Shown here: positions 1-10,799 of the stretch, piece by piece
Numbering within the stretch: the stretch's first letter is position 1
How the letters are laid out: each line of letters opens with the position of its first letter
Source: Isoetes taiwanensis
Lineage: Eukaryota > Streptophyta > Lycopodiopsida > Isoetales > Isoetaceae
Assembly (NCBI GenBank): GCA_021234155.1
Contig: JAJEKV010000077.1
Span: 2,669,991-2,733,990 of the forward strand
DNA: 64,000 bases
Reading direction: 5' to 3'
The notes under the pieces: generated by a model
What the model was told of the DNA's origin: nothing
Seen by the model: only the letters and a program-made list of their open reading frames with translations
The model's database searches: none
Translations under genes and position numbers: made by a program

Positions 1-805
1 AACCAAAATACGACCATAGCTCCGGCAGCCAGGGGAAGGAAGACGCTGCAAGATCTGGTGGCCATGGTCGATTGCCGAAGAAAGAATTTGGCATTCTTGT
101 GCAGAGAAGGCGGTGCGTTAAATAATTTGAATGTTGGGGGGAAAACAACAGGTTTTTGTTTAAACTTTGGTCAACATTTGGTATTTTTCGTTCTATTTTT
201 GTTAGGGAGCTATGTTTTGTTGTTTGTGATCAAATAATCTTTAGGGAGCTATGTTTGGTAATGTGGCTGAAATTAGAAAACGTCGATTGTCTAAGATATT
301 TTGGTGTATTCATATGAAAATACGTAGTTTGCTGATGCTGGCATAGTGGATTCCAAATAAGAGCATTATTCTTTCGTTCTGTGTTTTTTTTTCTATTTTT
401 GTTGTTACGTTTTGGGTAGGAAGGCGGCGACAACTCCTGTGGAGGCGGCCAGGCTTTTGCCGGAAGCCATAGCTTCAGTTGCATGTTTTTCTTTCTGTAG
501 TTTTTTTCTGTTTTTGTTGTTCCAAGCCATAGCTTGGGGTTGCCATGTTTGGCCATAGCCGTTTGGCGCTTTTCGTGGCGATTAGACTAAAACCCCGTTA
601 GGGCTCTTCCAAGTCCGATCCCGGTTGCACCTTCGGATAGTTGGCGCGATCTCCCCGACGTGGGTTAAAACAGGCTCGCGGAAAGGGGCATCCGCCTTGA
701 GGTTTTGCCGATCCAGATATTTAGCCTAAAATGCTCGACCGCTTTGAGGGTTTTTAGATAGTCTGTGGTTTTGCGTGGCTTAGAGCGCTTTGTTGAAGAT
801 TGTCG

Positions 806-1241
806 AGGTCGGTTCATCGGGCAAGCCAAGGGCATAGGATTCTTGTTGGGGTTTGATTCCCCAAGCCCCGGTCCGCTGTAAGCTCGGAGATGTATCAGGG
901 ATCCAAAATTACTTACATAAGAAATCATTGCTTTTATTTTTTTGGTGCCTCCTTAGAAATCGGGCCCTTTGTGATTTAATCCGAAGCCTCAGATTCTTTG
1001 AGAGCAATTTTCTATTCTTTGTGGTGTTTTTGGAAATGGCAAGGTTGCTCTTGTAGGCCGAGGTATGGCGGACTTCTTTGTGCATGTGAACGAGCTATTT
1101 GCCGAAAAGCAGAAAAGCTTGTTGCGTAACTTTGAAAGGTCGGTTCATCCGGGTTGCAAGTCCGAAATGTATCGTGGATCCGGAATTGAGTTATATAAGA
1201 ACTATTGGTTTTATTTTTTGGGTGCCTCCTTAGAAATCGGG
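806..1241. repeat. two diverged copies of one unit (806-967 and 1139-1241)
   Basis: Both copies start with 'ggtcggttcatc' and end with 'ggtgcctccttagaaatcgg'. The first copy has about 50 extra bases, including a small stem (ttgggg/ccccaa). The spacing is about 330 bp. This reads as an old tandem duplication with an indel, not a gene. Confidence 0.65.
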
Positions 1242-1465
1242 TCAAATAGAGGCTATTTGACCCCATCTTGACTTGCACTTGAGGGCTAGAATTGCGCCCC
1301 ATGGCATATGCTGTGAAATATGCCAGCATCGGATGGTCAAAAAAAATTAATAGACACCCCAAATGATAATACACCCCAAATGGTATGGTGATAAAATTCA
1401 TCTTCTGCCCAACTTGTTGGAGATGGCTTGCTTAGTATTGTTAGTGATCATGCTTTGATACAACT

Positions 1466-1745
1466 ACAAAAGTTGTAAGTCATTACTCGGATGCTTTCTA
1501 ATTCAGACATGAAAAGAATTAGATTCTGGAAGTTGTAAGTCTTTGCCCTGACGTTTTCCAACTCCATCTAATATTTTACTCTGAAAGGGATTAGATTCCA
1601 TTCCAAAGCAAATTCAATTAGAGAACGAGAATATTCTTAGATAAAAGTATTTCAAAGAAAAAAAGCACTATGCATTGATGCAAACACGAGAATTGTACGT
1701 ATTTGTTCTGATGCTTTGTAACTCAGTTGTGAAAAGAACTAGATT
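1466..1745. repeat. degenerate three-copy tandem repeat
   Basis: Three units share the pattern 'gaagttgtaagtc...gatg/gacg-tttc/tctaa-ctc...gaaaagaattagattc'. They begin near 1469, 1528 and 1690. Divergence is high, so the repeat is old. Confidence 0.5.
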
Positions 1746-2606
1746 TCGGAGCAAACATAATTAAAGAAATGAGACTAATCACAAATCCCCTCAATAAACA
1801 ATGGTGATATTGTTCCAAAGACAGAGAGATATTCATTGCCATTGTATATGCTAGAAACATGAGTAGAACAGCATATTAAAAAGAACATGAATGAGTCCTT
1901 TTAGATTATCCCCCGAGGCTTCAATAACAAAATCCAGTAAACAAAATTTTTAGATGGTAAAAAGCAATTCCCTCTCACATGATCTTGCCAGCAAATATTT
2001 TTATGACTGTTGAAAAAAGAACGATATCGGCAATCATTACAATTGCTTCAGGCCTGCAAACATCAAGAGTCTAGAATGGGAGTGGCTTATCTGCAAAGCA
2101 AATCCATGTGGATGCTTATATCTAGGACCTTTTAGATGCATCATACATATACCATTTCTATTATATTCTATTCATGTTGTATGATAGATCTGGAACTTCT
2201 CTTTCTGTGAGAAGTGGACTTGTACATTCTATAAAGTTCAATGAAACTCAAAACAGCCTTATACCAATCTTTTCGCAGCATGCTGGCCTGAAGCTCATAA
2301 TGCTGCCTAATTCTTTGCTCTAATCTTCGAATCTTCTAGAAGTTTTGACATTATGTGCATATAGGTGTCTCCAATGAGCAGCTTTGAGCGTAATTGGATA
2401 ACTCTAAACTCTTCACAAGAAATAGAACTAGCAGTAATGCAGGCTTCTCCTTCTATCTAATTCTCTGAAGGAGGCTAGTCGCAATCAAGGAGTCTGATAT
2501 AGTCCGTGTGCCTGGGGGTATGAGATAAAGCCTCGTAGAGGTTGGGACTCATGAAGGATCCGCCCTTTTGGTGTGTTGGTTATCACTAGAGGTGCTAGTG
2601 CGTAAT

Positions 2607-2726
2607 TTACGAATGCTCTGTTTTTCCTGCAAATTCATCAACTTATTAGAAAGTAAAACACTACAGGGTACTCGTTTTACTTTCTAATGAGTTGATGAAT
2701 TTGCAGGAAGAACAGAGCATTCGTAA
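2607..2726. ncRNA. near-perfect 53-bp hairpin with 14-nt loop
   Basis: The left arm 2607-2659 and right arm 2674-2726 are reverse complements at 51 of 53 positions, around a 14-nt loop (2660-2673). In plus-strand RNA both mismatches become G:U wobbles, so the transcript would fold into an uninterrupted stem. No matching inverted repeat or coding sequence is seen nearby. It could be a young small-RNA precursor or the two ends of a tiny foldback element. The structure is seen directly; the RNA role is inference. Confidence 0.6.
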
Positions 2727-4378
2727 CAGAGTCCCTCCCACACTCCTCCTCTTGTCCTAGGTCTTTGTGTTCAAGTCTACATTGACACGTAGAGAAAGGC
2801 ACCATATGTGAAATCTTCATTCGCAATGCCTGTGAGCTTTGGAATGGCAGTAGTGCTTTTCCAAAATGCTTTTCTTCATGGTCTAGTTCGCATTCTTCAA
2901 TAAATGTGATTTCTGTTTTTGCTTTTAATTTTTCTCTTGGATCTATGTGATTGTATCACCCAAACGTATATTCCCTACACTTTGATTATAAACATTGTAA
3001 ACTAATTTTGTAAACAAAGATTAAGAAATATTCTATTAGTATTTTCAACAAGAATGCATCCACTATACAAACAATTTTGTACTGAATATTGCTATCTTCA
3101 TGGCATATATTATTATCCTCATGCTTTATAGGATGACCAAAATTTGTTGTTGGTGTAATCTCCAACAAAAGAAAATAATTCAATGCCCGCAATAGAAGCT
3201 AGTAGCCAAATATGAAATATAATATCATATGCAGAGGATACATATGGCTCTTACCTTGGCTGATCATATCTACAACACCCCTCCATGCAATTTAATTTTG
3301 AAGTTACAAGTTGTACAATGGGCCAAATTACAAATCCCTCCATCCAAGAATATCAATCACATAGTTTTCATGGAGAAGGTCTATCGCGATACAAAAAAAT
3401 ACTCATCAAAAGAAAGCCGCATCTATTACATGCACAGATAGCACTATCAAAGTTAAACTTGGCATATATTAGGAGATGTAGATGATTGAATCTTTGCAAT
3501 GTTTTATAAATTTTTATTTTCTTATGTGCAAGCAACACTAGAACATACGTCAAGACAGAGATGGAGCACTTTATAGAAAGAGTAACAAAATATATCTGAT
3601 GCTTTTTAAGAATAGAATAGAATAGAATAGTCTGCCATAAGAAGAAATTTCATACACTAGACTAGCCGACCTTCTTATCCTACCAGTAGATAGAGGATAA
3701 AACCCCCCTGAAATATACATAATGACATATGATGAAGTCTCCCATATGGAGAGATTTCATAGACTAGACCGGCCTTTAGACTAGTTAGTATTTTTATCCT
3801 ACTACCACCACCAAATAAGGGATGAAATCCCCCAAAAAGACACATCGCAAAAGTCCTACCACGTTCGGTATCATCATTAATATGAACCCCTAGCAACACG
3901 TAGAAGCCAACATGTTTGACAAACGGGACATCATCCATCCCCATTCTATTCCACATAAAGTGTGCTTAACTTGTGGAATGTTCCTAGGTATACCACCCTC
4001 ACTTCCATTGGCCAAAACTGTTGTGGGTACATACTCCCTTTGTGACTTAGTACCACCTTAGGAAGTAGAGCGCTAGCGGCAGCACCAAGGGCATCACATT
4101 TGTATCACTATTCTAGCATCACCATGCTAGACTGCTTCCCTGTATTACTTAATTTTACACTAGCTCTAAATTGAAGGGTGATGTGATGGTAGGAAGACGA
4201 AGTGGGCTGATTGGTCTGCCAAAATTGAATGGATAATGAACATACATGATCTCTTGCTCATTAAACGGATCCATAAAGCTACATAAAGGGATATTAAACT
4301 TCATAAATAGATATTAAATTTTGTAATTGGACGGATATTAAATGGATCAAAAGTTATGATAAAAACAACACATATTCT
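2727..4378. other. no gene seen; short repeats
   Basis: AT-rich DNA without a recognisable gene. An (AATAG)n tract sits near 3607-3632, resembling the 3' tails of the LINE family found elsewhere in the window. Two diverged copies of a ~100-bp unit ('atttcata.actagac..gcc...tccta') lie near 3645-3745 and 3761-3855. Confidence 0.5.
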
Positions 4379-4436
4379 CTCTCTAGCCTCTCTCTCTCCC
4401 TCCCTCCTTCCCTCCCTCCCTCCTTCCCTCAGGGGA
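4379..4436. repeat. polypyrimidine microsatellite
   Basis: An almost uninterrupted run of C and T ((CT)n then (CCCT/CCTT)n) on the plus strand, directly 5' of the LINE reverse-transcriptase fragment. Confidence 0.85.
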
Positions 4437-4925
4437 ATGGAAATACATGGATATGTGATCCAGTTGCTAATGTATGCATTTGATGTAGTCATTTTTGCAT
4501 GCTCTACGGATCATATGCAAAAACACTTGGAAGGGTTGGCTGACTTTTGTGATCAAACAAGTATGAAAGTGAATCTCGAAAAAACGAGCATTATGACTGT
4601 AGGAGTGCTTAAACAAGAACCCATCTTCAGATATAAGGATACAAATATTTGGGCCTTGTATTTAGCAGGAATCATAGATGGAATGCATGCATCACACAAC
4701 GAATTGATGGTGGACAAAGAGCTTTATATGCATTGCAGAGCATGTGTAGGAGAACACAAGTTTGGTCATGGAATCTTAAGGTGAGACTCTTTCAGTCGCT
4801 TGTGTAGAGCGTAGTCTTATATGGATCTGAAATTTGGGGATCAAGTTTGCCACAATGCTTATGGGATGATATTGAGCAGGTCTTAAAAAAAAAAATGAGA
4901 CTGGAATTAAGAGATTGAACCCATA
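4431..4925 (+). pseudogene. LINE reverse-transcriptase fragment
   Basis: This is the palm part of a non-LTR retrotransposon ORF2. An RT motif reading 'LLMYAFDVVIFA' is followed by the helper segment 'GLADFCDQTSMKVNLEKT' and, after frame breaks beyond 4784, by 'VVLYGSEIWGSSLP', a signature downstream of the RT in this LINE class. The catalytic YADD box is altered to YAFD (4472-4483), so one metal-binding aspartate is lost. There is no endonuclease domain upstream, only the pyrimidine tract, so the copy is cut at both ends. The LINE identity is firm; the exact clade is not. Confidence 0.8.
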
Positions 4926-5346
4926 TGACTAGAAGCCTCTTTCTCATCCTTGAATTTCGCTTAAAGTTTATCCCATTTATTCTTGAGTTGCCCGACTTCC
5001 ACTAATCCACCAACAATCGGTTGTAATTTACTAGAATTTTTCTCCACTGTGTATAAGAAAGATTCTGACTACCATTAATAACCAATTTCATCTCATTCAG
5101 GAGGTTCAGGAAGGTAGAAACACCCTGATCTGTCCATTGGACTGGAGTCTTCCTATTATTTATGTCAATTTGCTTGGGATTTTGTTTTTCTTGAACAACA
5201 AGAGCCATTGAATTCTCGGGTTGAGAAGATTCACTCACAATACTGGCAGGTGCTTGGATTTCGTTAAGAACTCGCTTAGATCTCCTTTCTCTTGACTCTT
5301 TTGTTGTTGGAATTGGCTCAAAATTTGTCTCGAAGTCCACATTCAT
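4915..5346 (-). pseudogene. Myb/SANT-like domain protein fragment
   Basis: The open frame runs from 5346 to 5002. Its second half reads 'QWTDQGVSTFLNLLNEMKLV' and continues with an 'SYTQWRKI' segment. After a frame break near 5000 it goes on with 'QLKNKWDKL' and 'FKDEKEASSHMG', the usual end of the Myb/SANT-like DNA-binding domain found in plant proteins and in partner genes of Harbinger transposons. The N-terminal ~70 residues are basic and polar with no recognised fold. Upstream exons and the protein C-terminus are absent, so it is a relic. The family is recognised by motif order; the function is DNA binding by family knowledge only. Confidence 0.6.
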
Positions 5347-5655
5347 TGAAATCTATCATGTTATCTTTTGGGTCCTCCTTTTCTCAATGCGAGGGGGTAC
5401 AAAGGACTTGTTGCTTGCTGGCAAGGCACTCCACAGAATTCAAGCAAAACAACCAAGAAACAATATCTGTTGCAATAGAATTTGATATCAGAACAATGTA
5501 AGATTGATTCGAATTGAATTAATACGGATTGAACAAGCTAAGAAAGACAGCTTCATAACTGTCGGACTAATAGTGCATTTATAGAGAACATGTAATGTGG
5601 ATCAATCATCAGTTGGGTGATTTATATCCGCAAAAAGCTAAATGTAAAGGAGTCA
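5347..5655. other. no gene seen
   Basis: Linker between the Myb/SANT-like fragment and the copia family 2 long terminal repeat sequence. It contains 'tttgatatcagaacaatg', faintly like a retroelement junction, but nothing more can be supported. Confidence 0.4.
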
Positions 5656-6205
5656 AACTGTCTACAGTGTTTTGGTCAACAACAAATCTACAGTGTTGTG
5701 CTACAATGAATTACGAAGTTTTCTTAATGGTCTAAGATTAATATTACTTGGTATTCAGTTGTGCTCTAAAGATACACTAGATAAATTCAAATACTACCTG
5801 AGTAGTAGATTAACAATGGCCAGCAGACTTGGTGCATCTTTGCTTAGTGCTATTGGTGTCTTTAAAGATGGTGCATGGTTTCAAGTTTGGAAACAAAAGA
5901 TTCAAGAAGTCTTAGAAATTGAAGGACCGTGGGATCTAGAGGAGCCACATGTTACAAATCGGCAAGCAACTAGTTCAAGTATAGAGAGAACTTATGTTGC
6001 TGCAACTAGTGGAGAGATACAACTAGAGAATCAGTTGTTGGGGGAGCACCTAGTACAGTTGAACATACTAACACCTCAATGAGAGATGTGTCTACAAGAC
6101 CGCACTTGGTGGAAGCTAGAAGCATGAAAAGTAGTAAGGCAAGCTCTAGCATTTTGCTACAGCTAAAAGGAATGTCCTCAAAATAGATATGGGAGTTCAT
6201 GATAG
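5656..6205 (+). pseudogene. Ty1/copia LTR end plus gag N-terminal fragment
   Basis: From about 5660 to 5800 the DNA matches LTR sequence seen elsewhere (for example 63,150-63,290). A gag frame then starts at 5817 with 'MASRLGASLLSAIGVFKDGA' and 'WFQVWKQKIQEVLEIEGPWD', the N-terminal signature of plant copia Gag (UBN2 type). The frame stops at 6082, but related codons ('SILLQLKGMSS') continue to about 6200 in another frame. The fragment is then cut by the (AATAG)n tail of the LINE on the opposite strand. No zinc knuckle, protease or pol follows. Confidence 0.75.
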
Positions 6206-6870
6206 CTAATTAGAATAGAATAGAATAGAATAGAATACAATCAGTGTCTCTAGTGCCCTGAGGCCACCGGACTGATGTAGCATGGGCGAGCTATCCCCAA
6301 AGGGTGCTACGAGCGCATCATGCTGGTTCATTGTTTTCTATTGATACCGGCACCCCGCTTATAGTTGGCATCTTGACCATGCGGGAGTGCGTCGCTATCA
6401 TCAGCTATTGTGGGCTTTAATGTCACACATTTGCAGTGGTTCATATTACGAGCCCTTTTTCTTTGTGCACCTCCCGGTGTCTAGTTATCATCTTCCTGAT
6501 TGCATCTGCTAGATCCATTTTCGTCTCCTCTCTTACCATGAGGGTGTGCATTGGTTGTCCCCACCTTATAAGCCTATATCTATTTCTTATATCTTCGTAC
6601 GCTGTACAATCATTGAGCATGTGATTCTTGTCTTCTATTCCTCCAATGTCACAGATTCTGCAAATTTGGTTCTCCCTTTCCACTTTCCTCCATCTGTCCC
6701 TCTCAATTCTTAGGTCATGGCCTCCCATCCTGAATCTTGCTAAGGTATCCCTTCCTACCTTCCCTAGTCGGCTATTCCTATACATTTGTTGTCCTATCTG
6801 TTGGTCCAGATCGAAAACCTCTCTCAACCAAAGTGTTTTCAGACCACTATGCTTTTGTAATCACGTCCTT
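6206..6870 (-). pseudogene. LINE 3' end with ORF2 C-terminus and (TATTC)n tail
   Basis: Read on the minus strand, the ORF2 C-terminus runs from about 6860 to 6441: 'TLWLREVFDLDQQIG', 'RLGKVGRDTLARFRMGGHDL', then a zinc-knuckle-like C-x2-C-x9-H-x4-C (CRIC...H...C). About 200 bp of 3' UTR follow, ending in a (TATTC)n tail at 6211-6236. The position in the 3' part and the microsatellite tail are typical of a 5'-truncated non-LTR retrotransposon. It abuts and truncates the copia gag fragment, which it probably inserted into. Upstream of 6870 the reading frame decays. Confidence 0.75.
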
Positions 6871-7640
6871 GTCGTTCTATCAATCTATTCTTCATTCCAT
6901 TGCCCTGCATTTAATATATCGCTTAGATTCATCCCCGTCTCTCTGCTCCACATTGCTACTTCCCTGAATCATCTGCTACCTGTAATAATGTATAGGCTGG
7001 CCGATTCCCGGATTGCAATTGTAGATAGTTTTCCCGTATATCCTCCTATGTTATCTTTCAACAAATGTCTGATGGTCCGTTCCCAGACTCTAATCTCAAT
7101 TGGTGTCTCCTATACAATGGCTGTTAAAGGTGTGTTTGTTCGTACTTTGAATTCCTGTTAGTGCCATTGTTTGAAAATTCCTTCTTGCTTATCCCATTTC
7201 TTGTCCGATAGGCCGGATCCCATGCCTCTATTTAGGGTCTTGGTTCGGGATCACCTGCAAGACAACTCTCTGTGAGGACCCTTGGATCAAGCAGGCAAAT
7301 CCTAGCAGAGTGTCACGCGGGATTTTGCAAAGAGATCCAAAAAGAAAGAAGGAAACAAATAGAAACTCAAAGAGGCAATAAGTCGAGATAAGGCTCCTTG
7401 AATATCAAAAAGAGTACATGAACTCTCGTTAAGTGAGATGAATAAAACGAGACAACACTAAATCTCCTCTAAAATCTCGAGATCTATCTCTACTAATATA
7501 TATAGTACAATGACCTCGGGCCCACAATGGATAGGTGGCAAATCTCGGTCACCAACTCCTGGATCATAAGCATGATTTAAGGGAATCTTGCAGTACCATC
7601 ATTAGTGCCTGGAATCCCGCTAAGTTAGGGCCGAACTCCC
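6871..7640. other. decayed LINE upstream part and unassigned DNA
   Basis: 6871-7160 may be decayed LINE ORF2 on the minus strand, but no motif survives that I can name. 7200-7640 is unassigned. Open frames on the plus strand here are shadows. Confidence 0.35.
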
Positions 7641-7649
7641 TGGAGGCCG

Positions 7650-8918
7650 TCATTTGTCTTGTCTGGCTCTCTTCTTTGACGGGGTCGTGGACATCTGCGT
7701 GATTTTCGGTGGGGGAGTGGGTTTGCTATCTGAGGCTTGACCTGGTCTCTTGCCTCTGTCATGTGTGGAATTCATGAATAGTCCTGTGTCTGGCTGCACG
7801 GGACTAACACTCTCCCCCACCAAAGAACACTCAGAGGAGAGAAAAGCAGGCACAGATTCAGAAGGGGGAAAATCAGGAACCTTGTTAAAATCATCCTGTC
7901 GACTGTGAGGACGTGCCTCCTGGATGAGATCTTGTCGATCTTTTAGCGCATCTGCAGTGTGTATCCCAATAGATGGTGAAGCAACGATCAGAAACCCAGA
8001 CTGGACCATGTCTTCAAAAGCATGGTGGGCTTCCGCGGGAACATACTGACATTCAATAAGTAGGCAAGTCTGAAGTCTAAAAGCATCGGCACTGGCATTT
8101 GGATTACAATAATAAATTGGTCGTCGTCGAGCAATGGAGGGCTGCACAAAAACCTGCTTGACAGTGAACTGACGGGTCAAGAGACGTACCAGCACGCTCC
8201 AAGAATTGTGTGAGTCCTCGGACTGCTTGAGTGGGGTTCTGCCAACCACTTTCATTTGGAATGTAGATCCAATTCCGAGTTTGATCCAACATTTCTCCTT
8301 CCTGCCATACATTGCGGCGCACAAATCATGGATCCCACCTAACATCTTTAGATATATGAGCCGGGGTCCAATCAGCGTGACCAGCTAGAGCTTTGGTCCA
8401 AAAGAAGAACGCCAATTCGAAGCACTTGAGGAATTGACGGTGTGGTGATGCTTCTAATGACACATACAGAGTATTATGCTGAGGTGGAGGCTGCATCATC
8501 GCCTGCTGAGCTTGATCACGGAATTCTTGAAGAAGGTCGGCATCCAGAGTTTGACACCAACGTTCCCATTCTGAGCATGAAAGAAGAGTGTTGACAGGGG
8601 GAGGAACCCATTCTACTGCAATGATCTCACCATCAAGATAGGCACGGAGGCTATCAAAGCCACCTAGCTCTGCAAATTGAATTCCCATTTCTTCATGCAA
8701 GTTCTTACATACTTGCTGCAACATTTCTGTAATCCAAAGGGGTAAGTGGTGAGCAAGCTCAGGCATGTCTCCACCTTAAGGGCATTGACCCATGTTTGAT
8801 CATGAAGATATTTGTTCTCAGGTTGTAACAACCACTTTGCATTTGGATCACCTTGAAAGGCACGATGTGGACCGTCATCGAACTTGTCCTGTGTGTCAGT
8901 CAGATAGAAGTCATGCAT
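7650..8918 (-). pseudogene. unrecognised frameshifted protein (~420 aa)
   Basis: Three overlapping minus-strand frames join into one protein-like stretch: 8918 to ~8770, then 8766 to 8326, then 8345 to 7650. The hand-overs need frame changes near 8770 and between 8330 and 8200. Visible features include a Trp-rich middle part ('ECSEWERWCQTLDAD'-like wording near 8590), a Gln/Pro patch near 8480, and a Ser/Pro- and Lys-rich tail ending 'KKRARQDK' that resembles a nuclear-localisation stretch. I do not recognise the family. Its position among transposon debris suggests a mobile-element accessory protein or decayed gene; that is inference. Confidence 0.4.
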
Positions 8919-9109
8919 ATGTGCTACCCTTTAACGGTACCTCATTTTGCAAACAGAACCAGAATTTGAAATTGATCATAATTGCGTTACCCACTTCTCT
9001 GCGTGATTTAATTGTTGTTGCTTATGATTTTGTCTATGCGTGTATTTTGACCGTTAATGTTTTCAGTGGACTCGTGGTCCGGTTTGGAGAGATGCTTGGC
9101 CGGTAGGTT

Positions 9110-9470
9110 TTATCTTACCAGTCCGATTGATTGGATGGGGGTGACCCTCTCTATACCAATATAGATTGGTGTTCTGGAAGATGATTACTACTTCTAATAT
9201 GCCGTCATTTTGATGATCCGGATCCCAGTTGGAGAGTGAGCCCTCGCTATCCTGGTATAGGACAGGAGTTGTACTTCTCAGTCTGTAACATGGCCCGGTC
9301 TCCTTTTTGATGGTATACCATTTGTAGTATATCATGTCTCCAGACTTATACTTAGAAGTCTCGTAATCAGTTGTAGGATTTTTGGCAGTCCGGATACCAG
9401 CTGGTGGGTCTAGCCCTCGCTATCCTAGTGTACGACGAAGGCTGAGCCTCTCAGTCCCTTATTTTGTTCT
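9110..9470. repeat. diverged tandem units
   Basis: The phrase 'ccggat.ccag.tgg' plus 'agccctcgctatcct.gt' occurs near 9220 and 9390, and a weaker version near 9125 ('gattggatgggggtgaccctc'). Units are about 100-165 bp apart. No gene is seen in 8920-9600. Confidence 0.45.
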
Positions 9471-9599
9471 GTCTGTCTTTTACCCTTCTGCTTTTAGAGA
9501 GCTTCATCATATTGTGCACAGCGTTTCTTTTATTCCTGGAGTGATTTTTTTTATGGATTAGATTTTGTTTGCCGTCCACTCTAGCCGAAATGGTCCTTG

Positions 9600-10040
9600 G
9601 ACTCATGTAGCACTTGCGAGCTGTCCATTAGGTTGAAAATCCTGAAGTGGATTTTCTATAGTCCAGGTCTGATGTCCAGCCTGCATCACAATAGCCTGTG
9701 AGAGTCAAATCTTCACTAGAATAGCAAATGCCTTGACCTTGAGTTTCTTTCAAAAATTTCAAGACTCTTTTTGCAGTTGTCTATTGCATTTTCCTTGGAT
9801 TATTCAAGTATCTATTTAGCAGACTTATTGAGAATGCAATATTAGGTCTGGTGCAGTTAGATACATATAATAGACATCCTATTAGTTCTCTGTAAAGTGC
9901 CCCTTCCATTTCTTCAACATCTTTTGTTGTTTCGGGGCACATTTCTTATGAGATCCTACGATTAGGGAGTAGAGGAGTATATACACGTTATCAAGTATAT
10001 TGTGATATGTTTGTGTAAAGTCAAAGGGACCATATTTCCA
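9600..10040 (-). pseudogene. copia family 2 RNase H fragment
   Basis: The minus strand carries the linker and RNase H part of a copia polyprotein, matching 38,760-39,110 and 15,350-15,640 (same words around 'cctgcatcacaatagcctgtgagagtcaaatc'). The frame is broken. At about 10,040 it is joined abruptly to family 2 LTR-like DNA. It is a dead fragment. Confidence 0.7.
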
Positions 10041-10160
10041 CCTCGATTTAGGGACTAGAAAATTCAACCTCGATTTGCTCCTCCATCAACCATTCACTTT
10101 GGCTTAAACTAGTTGAAAAAGTGTTCTTCAAGACCAAAACATGTTTACAATGTCAAATGC

Positions 10161-10770
10161 TGTTATAATTATGGCCCAAGAATCTAGCAGAATTAACAAT
10201 CTAAGAAGCAATTATGACTTATTCAATCACACTTCTTACAACTTAGATACAACTGAACTTTAGATCAAAAATCCGAGAGCCCGGGCATTCATCCTTTGAT
10301 GAATCTGCATCCGATCATCTGTGTATATTTCAAACAATCATTGCTGCTCCTTTATATTAGCTTAAGCGGCATCGACTCACAAGGAGTCGGCTCCATGTTT
10401 CCAGCAGTCGGTCATGGAGATACTATTCTCAATTTTCCCAAATATCCCACAGGCGTAAAATAAACCTCTGAACCATTGAAACCTAACTAGGTTTCCACGC
10501 GTATAATTTTCACCGCTTTTTTTATACGGCGGAATATACATGGGCGCTGTTAGCAGAATACGCCTTTTAAATTTGATTCTGAGCATCACAAACGCAAGTA
10601 GCGCCCATTTTCTATTTTCGTGCTTTTTACTTGCATTCACTGCCACTGCTTCTCATGAATGTTCATATGACTCATAACCTACTGCCACTGCTTCTCATAG
10701 GTCAGAGCAAACTCAGTTATTGCATGAATCAACTGAGAAATACTATTATAATATGAACAAAACCCCTTCA
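10161..10770 (-). repeat. copia family 1 3' LTR
   Basis: 610 bp bounded by TG...CA on the plus strand, nearly identical to 13,601-14,211. It is the 3' LTR because the element reads on the minus strand. Confidence 0.93.
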
Positions 10771-10780
10771 CTCTCCCTTC
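10771..10780 (-). promoter_or_regulatory. polypurine tract of copia family 1
   Basis: The minus strand reads gaagggagag immediately before the 3' LTR, the expected plus-strand DNA primer position. Confidence 0.8.
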
Positions 10781-10799
10781 ATATTATAATTAGTGCAGC

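Larger units (their letters stand above)
1..2600. other. AT-rich noncoding DNA with degenerate repeats
   Basis: No convincing gene is seen. Short words such as 'gccatagct' recur between 1 and 560. Two diverged copies of one unit lie at 806-967 and 1139-1241, and three diverged copies of another lie between about 1466 and 1745. The open frames in this stretch lack coding character and match no family I know. Confidence 0.6.

Noticed and set aside
795-970. tRNA or rRNA spacer origin of the GC-richer 600-970 stretch
   Set aside because: No cloverleaf with correct arms and no rRNA core words were found.
1012-1401. 129-codon minus-strand frame
   Set aside because: It overlaps a degenerate repeat, lacks family motifs and is likely chance.
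6628-7161. 177-codon plus-strand frame
   Set aside because: It is the antisense shadow of the LINE ORF2 C-terminus and its upstream decay.
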